Of a DNA stretch of 64,000 nucleotides, positions 1 through 11,645 are shown piece after piece. Origin of the DNA: Edolisoma coerulescens (taxonomy: Eukaryota > Chordata > Aves > Passeriformes > Campephagidae). Location of the stretch: the NCBI GenBank assembly GCA_013397115.1, contig VWZW01002585.1:3347297-3411296 (forward strand). Direction: 5' to 3'. Position 1 is the stretch's first letter. Every line of letters begins with the position of its first letter. A program made the position numbers and the translations under genes. Under the pieces are notes generated by a model. It saw only the letters and a program-made list of their open reading frames with translations. It was not told the origin of the DNA and made no database searches.

Positions 1-1845
1 AAAGCAGAAAATCTGATTTTAAGGTCAGTTTGCTTTTCTTCTTTAGGCCTTGAAAAGCAAGGGAAAGAATTCTGATCTACCTAAATTTATATCCTGATCA
101 AATAGCCTGAACTGAACCTAAGCAGATGAGTAACGGCTGTTTGGATTTACTATGCGCTTTCTTTGGTGGATCTCTCCACTTGATGACCTGAAGTGGGACT
201 GATTAGTCCCCAACTTAGGAACAACTGGGAATACCCTTTGGTGCACACAACCACTAGGATTGCCTCTGCCCAGCACATCCTGCAAAAGTTTTGTGCAGTT
301 GAAATCACTCACACAAAAACCAGGTAAGTATCAAAATGCTTCTAATATTTCCTTATGCAGGTGATTGTCTTTTCTTCTTTCATAGGCTCCAGGCAATATC
401 CTTCAGGACTCATGTATATGTCTTCCTGAGTTAAAGAAGAAAATGCTAATGATTTTACCGGACAGTCCTTGCAGTCATTACTGCACTGATGGTAAAAACT
501 GATATTGTCCTAGAACCACTTGTTTTTCTAATCTCACTTAGCCCAGTAACTTAACCAGCGTATAATTCAAAATATTTAAATTTAGGAAAAAAGAGGAATG
601 AGTAGGAATGTGTGTTGGTTAATGAAACAAAATCCTAAACAAATAGTGTCACAGGTTGTAATTATTTAAAGATTTCTGGGAAGGCAATGAAATAAAAATA
701 ATAGGTGAATTCATGAGGGCTGCCATCACCATGAATACCACCATGACCTCATCGACCTTCTTCCCAAACAGTGCTACTTACTCGTTTCGGGATTCAGTTC
801 ACAGTAGCTCTCCTGGCCTTTAATGGAAGTGAATGACTTTGGGGTATAAGCAGGGCATGATTATAATACCATAATGAACTACCTCCTGCATGTGTATCCC
901 TTACCTTGTACTAGAGGGAATTAGAATGACCTCAGCTGTATGTCATAGGCTGTTAGCAGTGAGCCCAGGTACGTGAGGATGAGCTTAGTCTTAACATGGG
1001 AATGTGTAGTGAACTGGGGGCTGGATCCATAAAGGACCTAGGTCATGCAACATGCAATTTTTAGGTGCCTAACAGCTTAGTGAAATTCGTAGTCCCCAGT
1101 GTCATAGGCAACACATGAAATGCAAGGAGTATGGAACCTAGAGATGAACCCTTTAAAACCAGGAGGCTTTAGGCATCTCACAAAGTGCATATCAGACAAG
1201 AAGAGGCTGATTTCTTCTCTCAGGGACCAGAGGTCTCTTGAGATTCCTAGTCACAAGGGAGCTGGGCATCTAGTTTTGAGTTAGGCTTTCCTTGTGAGGT
1301 GGTGTGCATAGAAACAAATACACCTTCAACCTAAGTCCCTGTCAGGAAACAGTTTTGAAATCTTTATCTTTTTTGATCTGGAGCAGAGACTGACATTTTT
1401 TTTAATTTTGTTGGGTTGGTTTTGTTTGTTTTGATTTTTTTTTTATTTCGGTCTTTTTTTTTTCCTTCATCCAAGAACATTTTCCAAATCACTTGGTTAT
1501 CTGACATGTTGGGTGAAGTGTTCAATTGCTCCTAGCAAAGAAGTTAAACACTGTATATATAATTAAAGACTCGGATTTTGGCAGCAGATGAGTGAGATGT
1601 TAAGGATCATTGCAATGCTTAAAAATTGGATTCATTTGTCCCAAATCTCTCTGTAGACCTAACGCTAAAAATGCACAACATTTGGAGCCTGTATCTAGCA
1701 ATTTTTAAATTTTGTAATGGCTGTAAGGTGAGGTTCTCTGAGTTGTGCAGCATAGCAATGAAGTCTTAGATGACCACTGTATTTGGCATACTTGCCTAAT
1801 TAGCAAAATCTCACTCTTGCTATAATACTGTAGATGACAGTAATT

Positions 1846-1925
1846 AAAATTATAGCTGGGTAAACCGAGGCACAGGAAAATTCTGACTTGCACAAAATCA
1901 CATGAAGATCTCAGAAAACAAGGTC
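1846..1925 (+). repeat. MIR-like ancient SINE fragment
   Basis: The segment reading TAAACCGAGGCACAGGAAAA, followed after a short spacer by CTTGCACAAAATCACATGAA, follows the order of the MIR core (the 'AAACTGAGGCACAGAG ... CTTGCCCAAGGTCACACAGC' block). Only the core region is visible and it is strongly diverged, as expected for an amniote-age relic. Identification is by eye against the remembered consensus. Confidence 0.5.
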
Positions 1926-3033
1926 TACAAATGAGTCCCTTTTTGTTTGCATCTCTCTGTTTTTCATTTATATTAGCTCACCTTCTCTGTTATGTGCATG
2001 TCTGAGGGAAGGAAAAGTATCTGAGACAATGACTATTGGATGTCACATAAATTTGTAAGAGATTCTCTCTCCAAAGGTCAGACACTTGTGGAAATAAAAT
2101 TGAATAATTTAGTATTTTAAGTGGATGTTAGTTAGCTCATGAAAACAGGGCTGTTTGCAAGATACCCAGTCCTGTCTAGTTTCTTGCTCTCAGGCACACA
2201 CCCATTCCTGGAAATGTGTTCTCTCATGTTAGGAGCTCTGGTCTAACCATCCCAGTATATACGGTTATGAAAGGATTTGCTTAAGGCATTTTTATTTTTA
2301 TCCAGGCAAGCAGACAGGAGAAGAAGAGGGAGGCAGTAAGGGGGAACAAAATGATCTTGGATTTAACATGGATGAGAAATATGAAAATGTGTAACTCTCA
2401 AATGCTTGTGCTTTGGGAGACAGTACTACTTCAGCTTAAGAATGAATGAAAGAGACAAGTGATGTGCAGTTTCTTGTTCAGGGTGAAGTAGTACAAGAAG
2501 AAAGGTTTGGACAAGGGATTTGACAAATAAGTTTGAGAATAATCCAATGACAATGGACTGGGCAGACTATAAAGCAAATTGGCACGCTCCCATCTTCTCT
2601 AATAAGGGGAAAAAACAGAGTGAAGATAAGATGAAACAACTGTATCTGTTGAAGGAAGGTTTCTGCCCAAAATATTAGGCCAACAAAATTTGAATCTGAA
2701 TCTCAAAAAGTCAGTGCAAAGGACAATAACACAAGGTCAATGGATTTTTCCAGCTTTCACTTCAGCTTTCTGGTCAGGCAGTGTGATCTGTTAAAACCTT
2801 TATTTTCAGTCAGTGTTAAGTGAATGTGCAGCTAGAGATGCACCAAAATGATGATATTAAAGTAAAAAAATATCCCTTGAGAGCACGCCTCTGTACCTCC
2901 TCATCCCTCCAGCATAGTTAGAACTTCTTCTGGCCAACAAAGCCAATCTATAGCTATTATATCTCTTTGTCTCTTTTCATATCTCCTAATAGAAGCACTG
3001 TTGTAGCTGCTGGCTAGGAAATTAACCAAGTGA

Positions 3034-3115
3034 ACTCTCTCTGTCTGTCTCTCTCTCTTCTCATCAGATTACTGGAAAAATTTAACAGTCTCTCCCTCTC
3101 TCCTTTTTTTCTTTT
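3034..3115. repeat. Pyrimidine-rich TCTG/TC low-complexity tract
   Basis: CTCTCTCTGTCTGTCTCTCT-type sequence at 3034-3060, interrupted by about 30 bases of ordinary sequence, then a second TCTCTCCCTCTCTCC run reaching a T-run near 3110. It is a simple-sequence tract with no gene association visible. Confidence 0.7.
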
Positions 3116-3639
3116 TAGGCTGGTAGCACACTGGAGGGGCTTAGACTGAAACAGTTTAACTCTCATATATCTCATTCTTCACTATAGTTGGTGGACACAT
3201 CCTTATTCTCAGCCTTTGGGGGGAATGACGGGTAGACTCTGTAGTTATATCCAGATGGTGATTCAGGAATCTGATTCATTAAGAGAAAAGCAAAATGTAA
3301 AGCAGCAAAACTGAGAGGAAGCCAGGAGACAAAGCAGTGGTCTGTGGGCATTCTTCTGAGGAGCGTTTGGAGGAGGTTGAGCTGTAGTGCTCCCATTCAG
3401 ATTTATGGGAAAATGCACAAACATTCAAGTTAGAATGGGTGCAGCTGAGGATCCAGCATCCTGTGTACTTAGTTCTTGCAAAACTTGCACTAGCATCTCT
3501 TTGTGTTTTGGATCACTGTCCATTCTGCTGGAATCCAAAAGTCGTAAAAAAATATCACAGAAACATAGAATGGCTTGGGTTCGAAGGGACCTTAAAGATC
3601 TAGTTCCAACACGCCTGCCATAGGCAGGGACACCTTTCA

Positions 3640-4317
3640 CTAGATTAAGCTGCTCAAAGCCCCATCCACCCTGATGTTGAACACTCCCAGGGATGGAGCA
3701 TCCACGTCTTCTCTGGGCAACCTGTGCCAGTGCCTCACCACCCTCACAGTAAAGACTTTCTTCCTTACATCTAGTTCAAATGTGCTCTCTTTCAGTTTGA
3801 AGCCATTCCCCCTTGTCCTGTCACTATATATTCTTGTAAATGGTCTCTCTCCATGATCCTTGTAGGCTCCCTTCAGGTGCCGGAAGGCCATGATTTTGTC
3901 ACCCTGAAGGTTTTTCTTACCCAGCCTGATCAGTTCCAGTTCTCTCAGCCTTTCCTGGCAGGAGAAGTGCTCCATCCCTCTAATCATCTTGGTGTCTCTT
4001 CTCTGGACTTGCTCCAACAGGTCTATGTCCTTCCTCTGCTGAGGACCAAGGTGGGGTCTCACAAGACCAGAGTAGTGGGGCAGAATCCCCTCCCTTGCCC
4101 TGCTAGCCACACTGCTTTGGATGAAGCCCAGGATACAATTGGCTTTCTGGGCTCCAAGGACATTTTGCCATTTCATGTCCAGCCTCTCATCTACCAGAAC
4201 CCCCAAGACCTTTTCAGCAGGGCTGGTCTCAATCTGTTTGTCTCCCAGCCTGTGTTGATAGTGGGGGTTGCCCTGACCCAGGCGCAGAACCTCAAACTTG
4301 GTCTTGTTAAACCTCAT
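3640..4317 (-). pseudogene. CR1 ORF2 C-terminal relic
   Basis: A 225-codon open stretch encodes the conserved CR1 C-terminal region beyond the RT palm: MRFNKTKFEVLRLG at its start, then EKVLGVLVDERLDMKW, LVRPHLG, and near the end FTVRVVRHWHRLPRE. In CR1 this part follows the RT domain and precedes the 3' UTR. It is in the same frame as the next upstream piece (4333-4629), separated by a single in-frame TGA at 4333-4335 where a Trp codon is usual (LEQ-stop-AHGN against LEQWA). The first Met is therefore not a real start. A short deletion relative to other CR1 copies is likely between LVRPHLG and the following KDIDLLEQVQRR block. Non-functional. Confidence 0.9.
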
Positions 4318-4332
4318 GAGATTGCCATGGGC

Positions 4333-4629
4333 TCACTGCTCGAGCTTGTCCAGGTCCCCATGGATGGCATCCTGTCCTTCAGGAATGCCAACCACACTAC
4401 TCTGTTTGGTGTCATCTGCAAATCTGCTGAGGCTGCATTTGATCCCTTTATCTATGTCATTAATGAAGATATTAAATAACACTGGTCCCAGTATGGACCC
4501 CTGAGGGATACCACTTGTCCTTGGAGTCCATAGGGATTCTGAGCCATTGACCACAACCCTCTGGATGTGACTGTCCAAACATTTTCTTATCCATCTAACA
4601 GCCCACTCATCAAATCTATCTCTCTCCAA
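4333..4629 (-). pseudogene. CR1 ORF2 reverse transcriptase palm relic
   Basis: This 98-codon open stretch carries RT motifs B and C. Residues 39-50 read SGIPQGSILGPV, and F70-A71-D72-D73 is the catalytic box, with both metal-binding aspartates retained. RT would copy the element's own RNA at a nicked chromosomal target. The upstream piece (4587-4913) is in a different frame, so a frameshift lies near 4620-4630. The downstream end is a nonsense codon rather than a natural stop. The domain is recognisable but cannot be expressed as one protein. Confidence 0.92.
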
Positions 4630-4913
4630 TTTAGAGAGAAGAATGCTCTGGGGACCATGCCAGAGGCTTTACAGAAGTCCAGATAAATGACATATGTGAC
4701 CCTTTCCTTGTCCACTGATGCAGTCACTCCATCATAGAAAGCCACAGGCTGATCTGGCAGGGCTTGCCCTCCGTGAAGCTGTACTGGCTGTTCCAAATCA
4801 CCTCCTTGTCCTTTCTGTGTCATAACAGAGCTTCTAGGAAAATCTGTTCCATGATCTTCCAGGCACAGAGGGGAGGCTGACATGTCAGTAGTTTCCAGGG
4901 TCCCCCTTTCCAA
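4587..4913 (-). pseudogene. CR1 ORF2 upstream RT relic, frameshifted
   Basis: Read on the minus strand, this open stretch contains QPVAFYDGVTASVDKERVTY and VIYLDFCKAS, matching the CR1 segment that leads into RT motif A. In active copies motif A reads roughly LDFSKAFD. Here the second catalytic-region aspartate context is lost (KASGM), so this copy would be inactive even without frameshifts. The frame differs from both neighbouring pieces. The N-terminal part of this open stretch (around 4850-4913) is less clearly CR1. Confidence 0.8.
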
Positions 4914-5011
4914 CCTTTTTCAAGATGGGTACAATGGGTACAAAGTCCAGTTACCTTGGGCTTCACCTGACTGCCATGACTTTTCAAATATTGTGGAGAG
5001 TGTCTTGGAAA

Positions 5012-5335
5012 CTACATCAGCCATTCCCTCTGAACTTTGGGATGCATCTTACCGGCTCCCACAAACTTATATACATTAAGGTTCCTTGGGTGGTCATGAG
5101 CCACTTCAAGCGGGAAGCACTTTGCTCCCCAGTCCCTATGCTGTTGTCCACCTACTTGAGAGCTGTGGGAAAAGGGATTGCCATTAAAGACAGGCAAGAA
5201 AGTTTTTGAGTACCTCAGCCTTCTCCTCATCCGTTGCTATCAGTTTTCCAGCATTATTTACTGGGGAAGGTACACCTTCTTGACCTTCATTTTCTGGTTA
5301 ACATATATGTAGAAGCCCTTCTTTTTATTCTTTGG
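5012..5335 (-). pseudogene. CR1 ORF2 N-terminal RT approach relic
   Basis: On the minus strand 5012-5230 reads FLPVFNGN ... WGAKCFPLE ... DHPRNLNVYKFVGAGKMHPK, matching the linker before the CR1 RT palm (FASVFNGK ... GPDxMHPRVLRE). Between about 5216 and 5335 another frame carries KLIATDEEKAEVL and an upstream KKGFYIYVNQKMK-like segment, so a frame change lies near 5200-5216. Sequence similarity to CR1 stops around 5335, where a run of G begins and the assembly gap follows. Confidence 0.8.
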
Positions 5336-5339
5336 GGGG

Positions 5340-5377
5340 NNNNNNNNNNNNNNNNNNNNNNNNNNNNNNNNNNNNNN
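5340..5377. other. Assembly gap (38 N) between G-run and T-run
   Basis: Thirty-eight undetermined bases. The left flank is a run of six G and the right flank is a run of about 14 T. The gap sits at the 5' boundary of the CR1 copy, so the true CR1 truncation point and any target duplication are hidden. The N count may not reflect true length. Confidence 0.98.
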
Positions 5378-6668
5378 TTTTTTTTTTTTTTAATAAGTAG
5401 GAAGCAGCCTTTATCTTATTTTGACACCAGCTGTGATCCAGAAAATATAAACTACTTCACTTGTGAAGTTATTAAGTGGAAATATTTCTGTCATTCCCTG
5501 TGGAAAAGGTGCTTGGTGGAAGTATGAGGCTCCAGAGCTATTTTTCTGTCTCTTCTTAAAAAGCTTTTCTACCCAAAAATTTTAGTTGGAAAGAAGAGTA
5601 GTATGGGTTCAGGAAGTAGGTTGATTTTGCAGGGGTTGACTTAGAAAGATAAAAGCTTCTTTTGGGGAATGAGAGGGTAATATAACAGCAAAAAGTATAA
5701 TTTTTTAAACACAGGAAGAAAACTTGAAAAGTTCTATAGACTTCAGAAATTAAGCCAAGAATTATATTCATGTCTTTGATGAGTACTCCTCTAAAATAAT
5801 TTCTTTTTTAATTTGTCATCTTAGTATCAAAAATGTATATATTCAATATTTACTTTCAACATATACTCACAATTCATACCCTTAGATGTGTATATACCAG
5901 ACCACAGAGGGGAGATCTGTACTTCTGACGAAGTGAGAAGGGGAAGCGCAATAAACTGCATTTCTCTGAAATTGCCGGTCTTATTCTGCGGTTGCTACAC
6001 GCATCTGGGCAAATTAGTTCTCAAGCAATTAAGTAAACAAACATCCTGTTCCACCTGAGGGGTCCACAGACCTGTTTCATCTAGTCCACTAATTTTCAGT
6101 GGTTTCACACAGGATGGAGTAAGGAAAATTAGCTGTCCTGGCAGTTACTGAAACTCAACAGCTGACAAACTCTTGCTGGGACATCCATGCCTCAGGAATG
6201 TAGCCATCCACTCATTTTGAGGATTTCCCCCGCTTGTGACTGGCCAAAGGTGCTCGTGGCCTCTAGGGATACCCTCAAAAAAGTTTCTGGCCCAAAACAT
6301 TAAGGAAAAACATGGGAACTTATGGCAGCTTATGAAGATCTCTTTCATTCCTTACTGAATGAGAACTTGATGGACAATTTTTGTGAAATTGCAATTTTAT
6401 AAGAAATGCTCACATATTGGCCTCAAAATATTTATGCCCAAATGGTAGTGTTTTGGTTTGGTTTTTTTTTTTTTTTAATTTCCAGTATATTAAAGGCAAA
6501 GTTCCCCTCAGGCCTTCTTGGCCTGAGGAATGTTGTACAGCACAGTGACAAAAGAATAGTTGAAAATAAGCAAGTTGAAGTGTTGAAAGGCATGAAGAAG
6601 TCTGGCATAATTCTTCACTCATTCCTTTCACTGCTGTGATATCTGAAGTTGGACAAGGCTGGCCCAAT

Positions 6669-6765
6669 TTACTCAACTAAAAGGTGGGACTGATAATAGT
6701 ACTGTGAGTGAGTTGTTGAGAGAATTATTTAATTAATGTTACCAAAAGGCTTCAAAATCCTTAGC
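6669..6765 (-). repeat. MIR-like ancient SINE fragment (antisense)
   Basis: The plus strand reads AAAAGGTGGGACTGATAATA, then GTACTGTGAGTGAGTTGTTG and GAGAATTATTTAATTAATGT. The order matches antisense MIR (AAAATGGGGATAATAATAGTACCT ... GGGTTGTTGTGAGGATTAAATGAGTTAAT ... AAAGCGCTT), including a final AAAAGGCTT block. It is well over 90 bases of collinear similarity, so this is the second clearest MIR candidate in the window. Judged by eye only. Confidence 0.6.
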
Positions 6766-7734
6766 TAGACAATATTCTAAAAGTATCACGTTTCCTTCAA
6801 TAAAGATTGCTTGCCAGAGGGGAATACCCGTTCACGATGCAGCATTTACAGTGTTGCACAATGTAGAAGGTATATAACAAGGAGAAAGAAGAAAAGTATT
6901 TTTGAAGAACATATTTGATATTTTAAAGAGTTCTTTAGGCCTGTGACTGTGTAGATCTACTACACAGATCGGGCAATCATTGCAGTGATTGCAATGCCTT
7001 AAAGCAAGGGGCAAGCTCAGCACGTAGGTTCTTAAATAAGAACACTGAAAATAATACTTGTTCCTTCTATGCTCTAGAACCAGGACTCTAAAATATCTCC
7101 CTAATATAAAACAAACAATTTTCCTTCTGTCTTTTTATCCCGTTACAAATTACATTGGAACTCAATAATGAACAGATAGAGCTGAATTTTTCAGTTACAA
7201 AAGGAAGCAGATGAGGTGATAATTGCACTTGCTCTCTGTTTTGAAGTATCCCTCACTCACTATCATGGCCTGAAAGAGTCACAATGGATTGAGAATATAG
7301 GTACAAGTTCAGGAGTGCTCTAAAATTCAGGCCAGAGAACTTTGTGTCCAAAGGTAAAAGATCACTTATGAAAATCAATTTTATTATTGTCTTTGTTTTA
7401 ACTGATGTTAGGAAGAGAGCAGGGATGTGAAGAATGGTGACTTAATGGCTTTGGTCTCTGCTGTTACCTTCAGTCCTAGATTTTATCTAGCTGGTTTGAC
7501 TCTTCCTTATCCTTCAAGCCTCTCTCTTTCTCTTGATTACTGTCTTGGGCTAATCTCCCTTTCCTGGTCTTTCTCTTCCGCCTCATTTTTCCCCTCTAAA
7601 GGTCATTGATGAAGTCCCTCTTTCCATGGTTTCAAGAGCACAGAAACATCCTCCCAGTCATTCACAAGAACCTGGCAGCTGATATTGGTACTTCAGACAC
7701 AAACATGTAACTGCCATACGAAATAACTTCCTAA

Positions 7735-7800
7735 GGGCCAAATTCTGCTTGCATTAGTAATGCAAACAGTGCCATTAACTTCACTCTGATTTGATGCTGT
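7735..7800. repeat. Possible amniote interspersed repeat half (GGGCCAAATTCTG type)
   Basis: GGGCCAAATTCTGC followed by a GCCATTAACTTCACTCTG block resembles the start of a palindromic interspersed repeat common in reptile and bird DNA (GGGCCAAATTCTGC ... CATTGACTTCAATGG). Only one arm is visible here. A second copy of the leading word occurs at 60125-60137 with no matching continuation. The assignment is tentative. Confidence 0.35.
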
Positions 7801-8070
7801 TAATTAACATGGTGTTATTTTTCTCTTATTTGTGGTTCTTTTCAAAAGTCATCAAAAATCAGAACAAAAAACCAATGTAATAACATGCTACAAATTACTT
7901 TAATTATGGAGTAATAGTAAAAGGTATCTAAAAATACATTAAATATTTTCCTCATGTTATTCCAGGTTTGCAGTGCTGCGGTTGCCAGAGCATAGTTACA
8001 CTATTGCAATGCAAGGATGAGGGTTCATGAGACTCTCATATTCTTCATTTTTTCTCCAAACTATATAATC

Positions 8071-8120
8071 TCTAAAACCCCAAAACAACAATACAACACC
8101 TCCCAAACCCCAAACCACAA
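8071..8120. repeat. A/C-rich low-complexity tract
   Basis: The plus strand is almost free of G here, with words such as AAAACCCCAAAACAACAA and CCCAAACCCCAAACCACAAA. It is one of a series of similar tracts in this window (26387-26441, 44004-44051, 48688-48812, 63509-63567). Confidence 0.7.
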
Positions 8121-11100
8121 AGAGATATTTAACTGAATTTTTTACGTCCTAACAAGGCACTTAATTCCAGTTTTTACAATGTGTTAACATTTTTTTCCTT
8201 TTTTTTTTTTTCTGCCTAGCTTAAAATCTAACAAGGATTAGAACCTTGGTTTTTTGGGGTGAATGTTGTGTGCTTGCTCTTGCCACAAGAATCTGGTAAT
8301 ACTATACACCTACCTATCCATAAAAATTCAGTTTAGTTTTCAAGGGTCTCAAAGATATTTGAAAAACCTAATGAACATTAGATTATGGGATCAAATAATT
8401 GATTGTATTCATATGTAACGTAAAAAGAATTGAAATGTTCATGCAGAAGTTTAGTGAGTTGCCTAAATTCCTGTGATAGAAAAACAGCAAAAGACAGCTC
8501 ACTTAATAAGGTGTATCCATTGGCTATTCTACCTCCTCTTACTAAAGTCTGCTGCATTTGGAGCACATCAATCTTTTGGTGATCTCCAGCTAAAAAGAAC
8601 CCAAACAAATCATTTAAAAAACTGCCAAAACAAAAAAAAAAAAATATACACAAACACTTCAAACAAGTAAAGATGACATTCATCTATCTAAGTGGTGTTA
8701 GCATCTGATGTCAAGTGCATATACATGTTTTTGTGTTACAGTATTGTATTCCAGCCACAAATGAAAGTCACAAATTAAACACGAGAGAACAGAATAATAA
8801 ATCAGGCTTTTTTTTGCCTACAGATTATCAAGAAAAGATATCCCCATTGAGAGAAAAACATCTAGAATTGTTCTTAAAATGACACCTGGAAACAAATATC
8901 ACAACTCCAATAAGCCTGAGAATTAAAGTCAATGCAGCATAAATAACAAAGGCTATCAAAAGACAAAAGTTATGCAGAGAAGAAAGGCCCTAAAACAAGG
9001 TAATGTTTTTATTCCTCTCTCCCAAACTATATAAAAATCTACCAAATTAGAAGGTCTAATAAGATCAAGCATTCCCTTCCAGTTATGTACATAAATATTT
9101 TCCGCATTTCATCATATTCACCGTTTGATTCTATATGAAAATGAATTTGCTTCATGCCCCCTAAAACTATCATTGATATTGGTTTAATTAGATGCTTCTG
9201 CAAATACACCAGAACCATGCACTCTGAAGAGGGAGTTGAGGAAATCAAATGCAGAAACAGAAAAGCTTGGCTGGGACCCTCTTGACTTCCAAAGAGTCCA
9301 CTCCTCTAGGCAGGATAGGTGGCAAAACAACAGAATCAGATTCATTGACCAACTTCCATAGTGCTGAGCTCAGAGTAGATTTTCACATAAGTCTCAGGAG
9401 CAGAGCTGCAGGAGCGCTGTGCTTTCTGTTTCTATATTTAATGTAACCTGTAGTTCAGGTCAATCTCTGTGACTGATTATTCAAGAAGACGGTATTTTTT
9501 ATATGTATAATACCCTGAATGATGGATATCAGCTCCTGATAGGAGGTCCTACTTGTGGTCTTTTGCATTTCAGGATTTTGGGATGACTATGCTGCAGAGC
9601 AGAAAGTATTGCAATTGTAGGGAGAATACCTGTCTCCTTGGCCTAAAAGTTCCTCTCCTAAAAATTGGATGCTGATCTGGGCCACAGCATAAAATAGCAG
9701 ATGACCAAGACAGGGTGTGGGCCTAGGTGCACTGCCTTAGTGCACTTTAAAAGCCCTTCCACTCATGACAAACTCACAGAGCCAATGCTGCAGAACAATG
9801 GATACATGCTTATTTTTTGCCATTTCATTTTTACTCTTAATTCAATTTGAGTGTAAGATTTCAAATAAAGACTTGAAAAATTTTACCTGAAAGAGAAAAA
9901 AGCAAAAAAGCTGTAAGAAAAAGAAACCAGGTTTCCACTAGAGACTGTTTAACAACCTGAACTAGAGCTGTCAGCACCATGAACCTACTGCCATAAGATC
10001 ACGCAGCTCTCTTGTCACATCCCAGAGTATTTGCATGCTCTGCTCTCTGCCACATCTGAAATACTTATTCTTGATCTGGTTTTATTTCAATTCTGTTCCA
10101 TAAGAACCACATTTTCTTTTAGCAAAGCAGAAGATATTTGTTAGAACATTTTATAATTCTTTATTTAAAATGGCAAGATATTCAATTCCTTCTTGGATTT
10201 TAAACATTATCCTCATGGTTACAGATGAGAGAGGCACATGTCTCAAATTCAAGATTAATCCTTTCCTCAGGTGATATATATAAAGGGAAATTTCCAAGGT
10301 TAAGTGTACATCCTATGCAGTTTTAGCTGATTACAGTTTTATGAATGCAATTTTAAGAGGTGTTTAATTCCCACTGAAACCATCAAAAAGTTCCATCTAC
10401 TCTGCACACCTCACTGTTAGAGAGACTGTTTTTCAAATGGACCTTTGTTTTCAGCAAAAAAAGGAAGCTGCAGTTCTCCCGTAGCAAATCTATGGGAACA
10501 CTCCAGCTTTATAAATTTCCTGCCTTCTTTACCTCATGAACCCAGGTAAATGGGGAGGGCTGTTCAGTAAATAAGCAAGCAGAGATTAGAGCACCTAGAA
10601 AGCAACAGTGAGAAACTTGCCTGATGGTGCTGGTTCACTAAAGTTATATTCACCATAACAGACAAAACATGTAACTATTTTCAGTCTCTACCCTCTCAGC
10701 TCCATTTCCCCTCACAGGTAGGCCAGGGAGCAGTCTATTTTAGACATTATAAAATCATTTCCAAGGTGGGAGGGACTTGTGGAAAATTACACCTTATTCA
10801 GAGGGGACAGACACAGTCTGGCAGCATCCTCTCAATTCTAGTGGGGGTAGGTGTCTAACTTCTCAAAAAAGAATATATTTGGGCAGGTTAGGATTTTGTC
10901 TACCCCCATATGCTCAATAAAACCAGCCAGAGGAAGTGCTGAGGGGATTTCAAGCTACATCTTTATCATGGGTTAGTAAAGTGCTGAAGGCAAGTGTAAT
11001 CAACCTCATGATTCAAAAGAGAAATGACTCAGATGAAACAGACTGTAAAGGGGATTTTTTTCTTGAAGGACTCCCACACAGGACCCTATGGTTCTCCCAT

Positions 11101-11552
11101 ACTCCATCATGAAGTGAATAGTGCTCCCAACAGCTAGAATCTCTCCCACAAAAAAATGTGTGTTATTTCCTGTTTTGTTCAAGCCCCAATTCTGTGAGTG
11201 CTTATATGAAGTTGCAACCTGTTTCTGGCTGGAATGGCAGCACAGATGATTATTTTGGGTAAGACTGCAGGTAGCAGAAACTCTCATGGTGCTGTCTCCC
11301 CCACAAGTAATTTTCTTTTTTCAATTCAAGTATCCTTTCCTCCTTGCTCCAATATTTCCTCCAGCCCTTCTATTTCCCAGGATGACATCTGCCCTGGGAT
11401 CTGTGTATAAAGTTCCTGAACTGTACGTAAAGTCATGACATTATAATGTAAGAACTTTTGACATTCACAAAACTCATTTACATTTACAAGCATCATCCAG
11501 AGAATCCCACAAAGCCCAGTGAGCTGCCTTGGAGAAGAAAGTGTTTATCAGT

Positions 11553-11645
11553 GTAGCCTGTTTTACAGGAAACTGAGACAGAAGTTTTCCCAAACCTGAC
11601 AGAAAGCTTTGTCCAAGGCCAACTAGTGAGCCAGAGATGGAAAGA
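11553..11645 (+). repeat. MIR-like ancient SINE fragment
   Basis: TTTTACAGGAAACTGAGACA at 11561, followed by CTTTGTCCAAGGCCAACTAG and TGAGCCAGAGATGG, follows the MIR core order (TTTTACAGATGAGGAAACTGAGGCACA ... CTTGCCCAAGGTCACACAGCTAG ... GGCAGAGCCGGGA). A small deletion in the GATGAGG part and other substitutions are visible. The relic may extend left to about 11495 (AATCCCACAAAGCCCAGTGAG). Confidence 0.6.

Larger units (their letters stand above)
1..3552. other. Unique AT-rich non-coding sequence
   Basis: No gene is recognised here. Reading frames are short and match no family I know. The stretch holds T-rich/TG-rich low-complexity DNA around 1380-1465, a decayed MIR-like fragment near 1846-1925, and a pyrimidine-rich TCTG/TC tract near 3034-3115. 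Nothing else in it looks structured. Confidence 0.6.
3553..5335 (-). mobile_element. CR1 LINE, 5'-truncated, with broken ORF2 reverse transcriptase
   Basis: This non-LTR retrotransposon lies on the minus strand. Its 3' end is at 3553-3600, where the plus strand reads TCACAGAAACATAGAATGGC, the antisense of the typical avian CR1 tail. Upstream comes the ORF2 C-terminal region (3640-4317), then reverse transcriptase palm motifs at 4333-4629 (SGIPQGSILGP and the catalytic FADD box at 4411-4422), a degenerate motif A block (VIYLDFCKAS) inside 4587-4913, and the N-terminal RT approach (VFNGN ... MHPKVQRE) inside 5012-5230. The recognisable CR1 sequence extends to about 5335 (KKGFYIYVNQKMK-like), next to an assembly gap. 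A full-length CR1 is about 4.5 kb, so only the 3' 1.8 kb remains. At least one nonsense codon (4333-4335) and about three frame changes show it is dead. Subfamily is not assigned. Confidence 0.93.
5378..11552. other. Unique AT-rich non-coding sequence
   Basis: No gene is recognised. The stretch contains one minus-strand MIR-like relic (6669-6765), a pair of adjacent hairpins (6947-6992), a GGGCCAAATTCTG amniote-repeat word at 7735, an A/C-rich tract (8071-8120), T-runs at 6461-6476 and 8190-8212, and an A-run at 8631-8644. Short overlapping reading frames look like chance. Confidence 0.6.

Noticed and set aside
3853..4504. Plus-strand open frames of 208 and 68 codons
   Set aside because: They are antisense shadows of the minus-strand CR1 ORF2.
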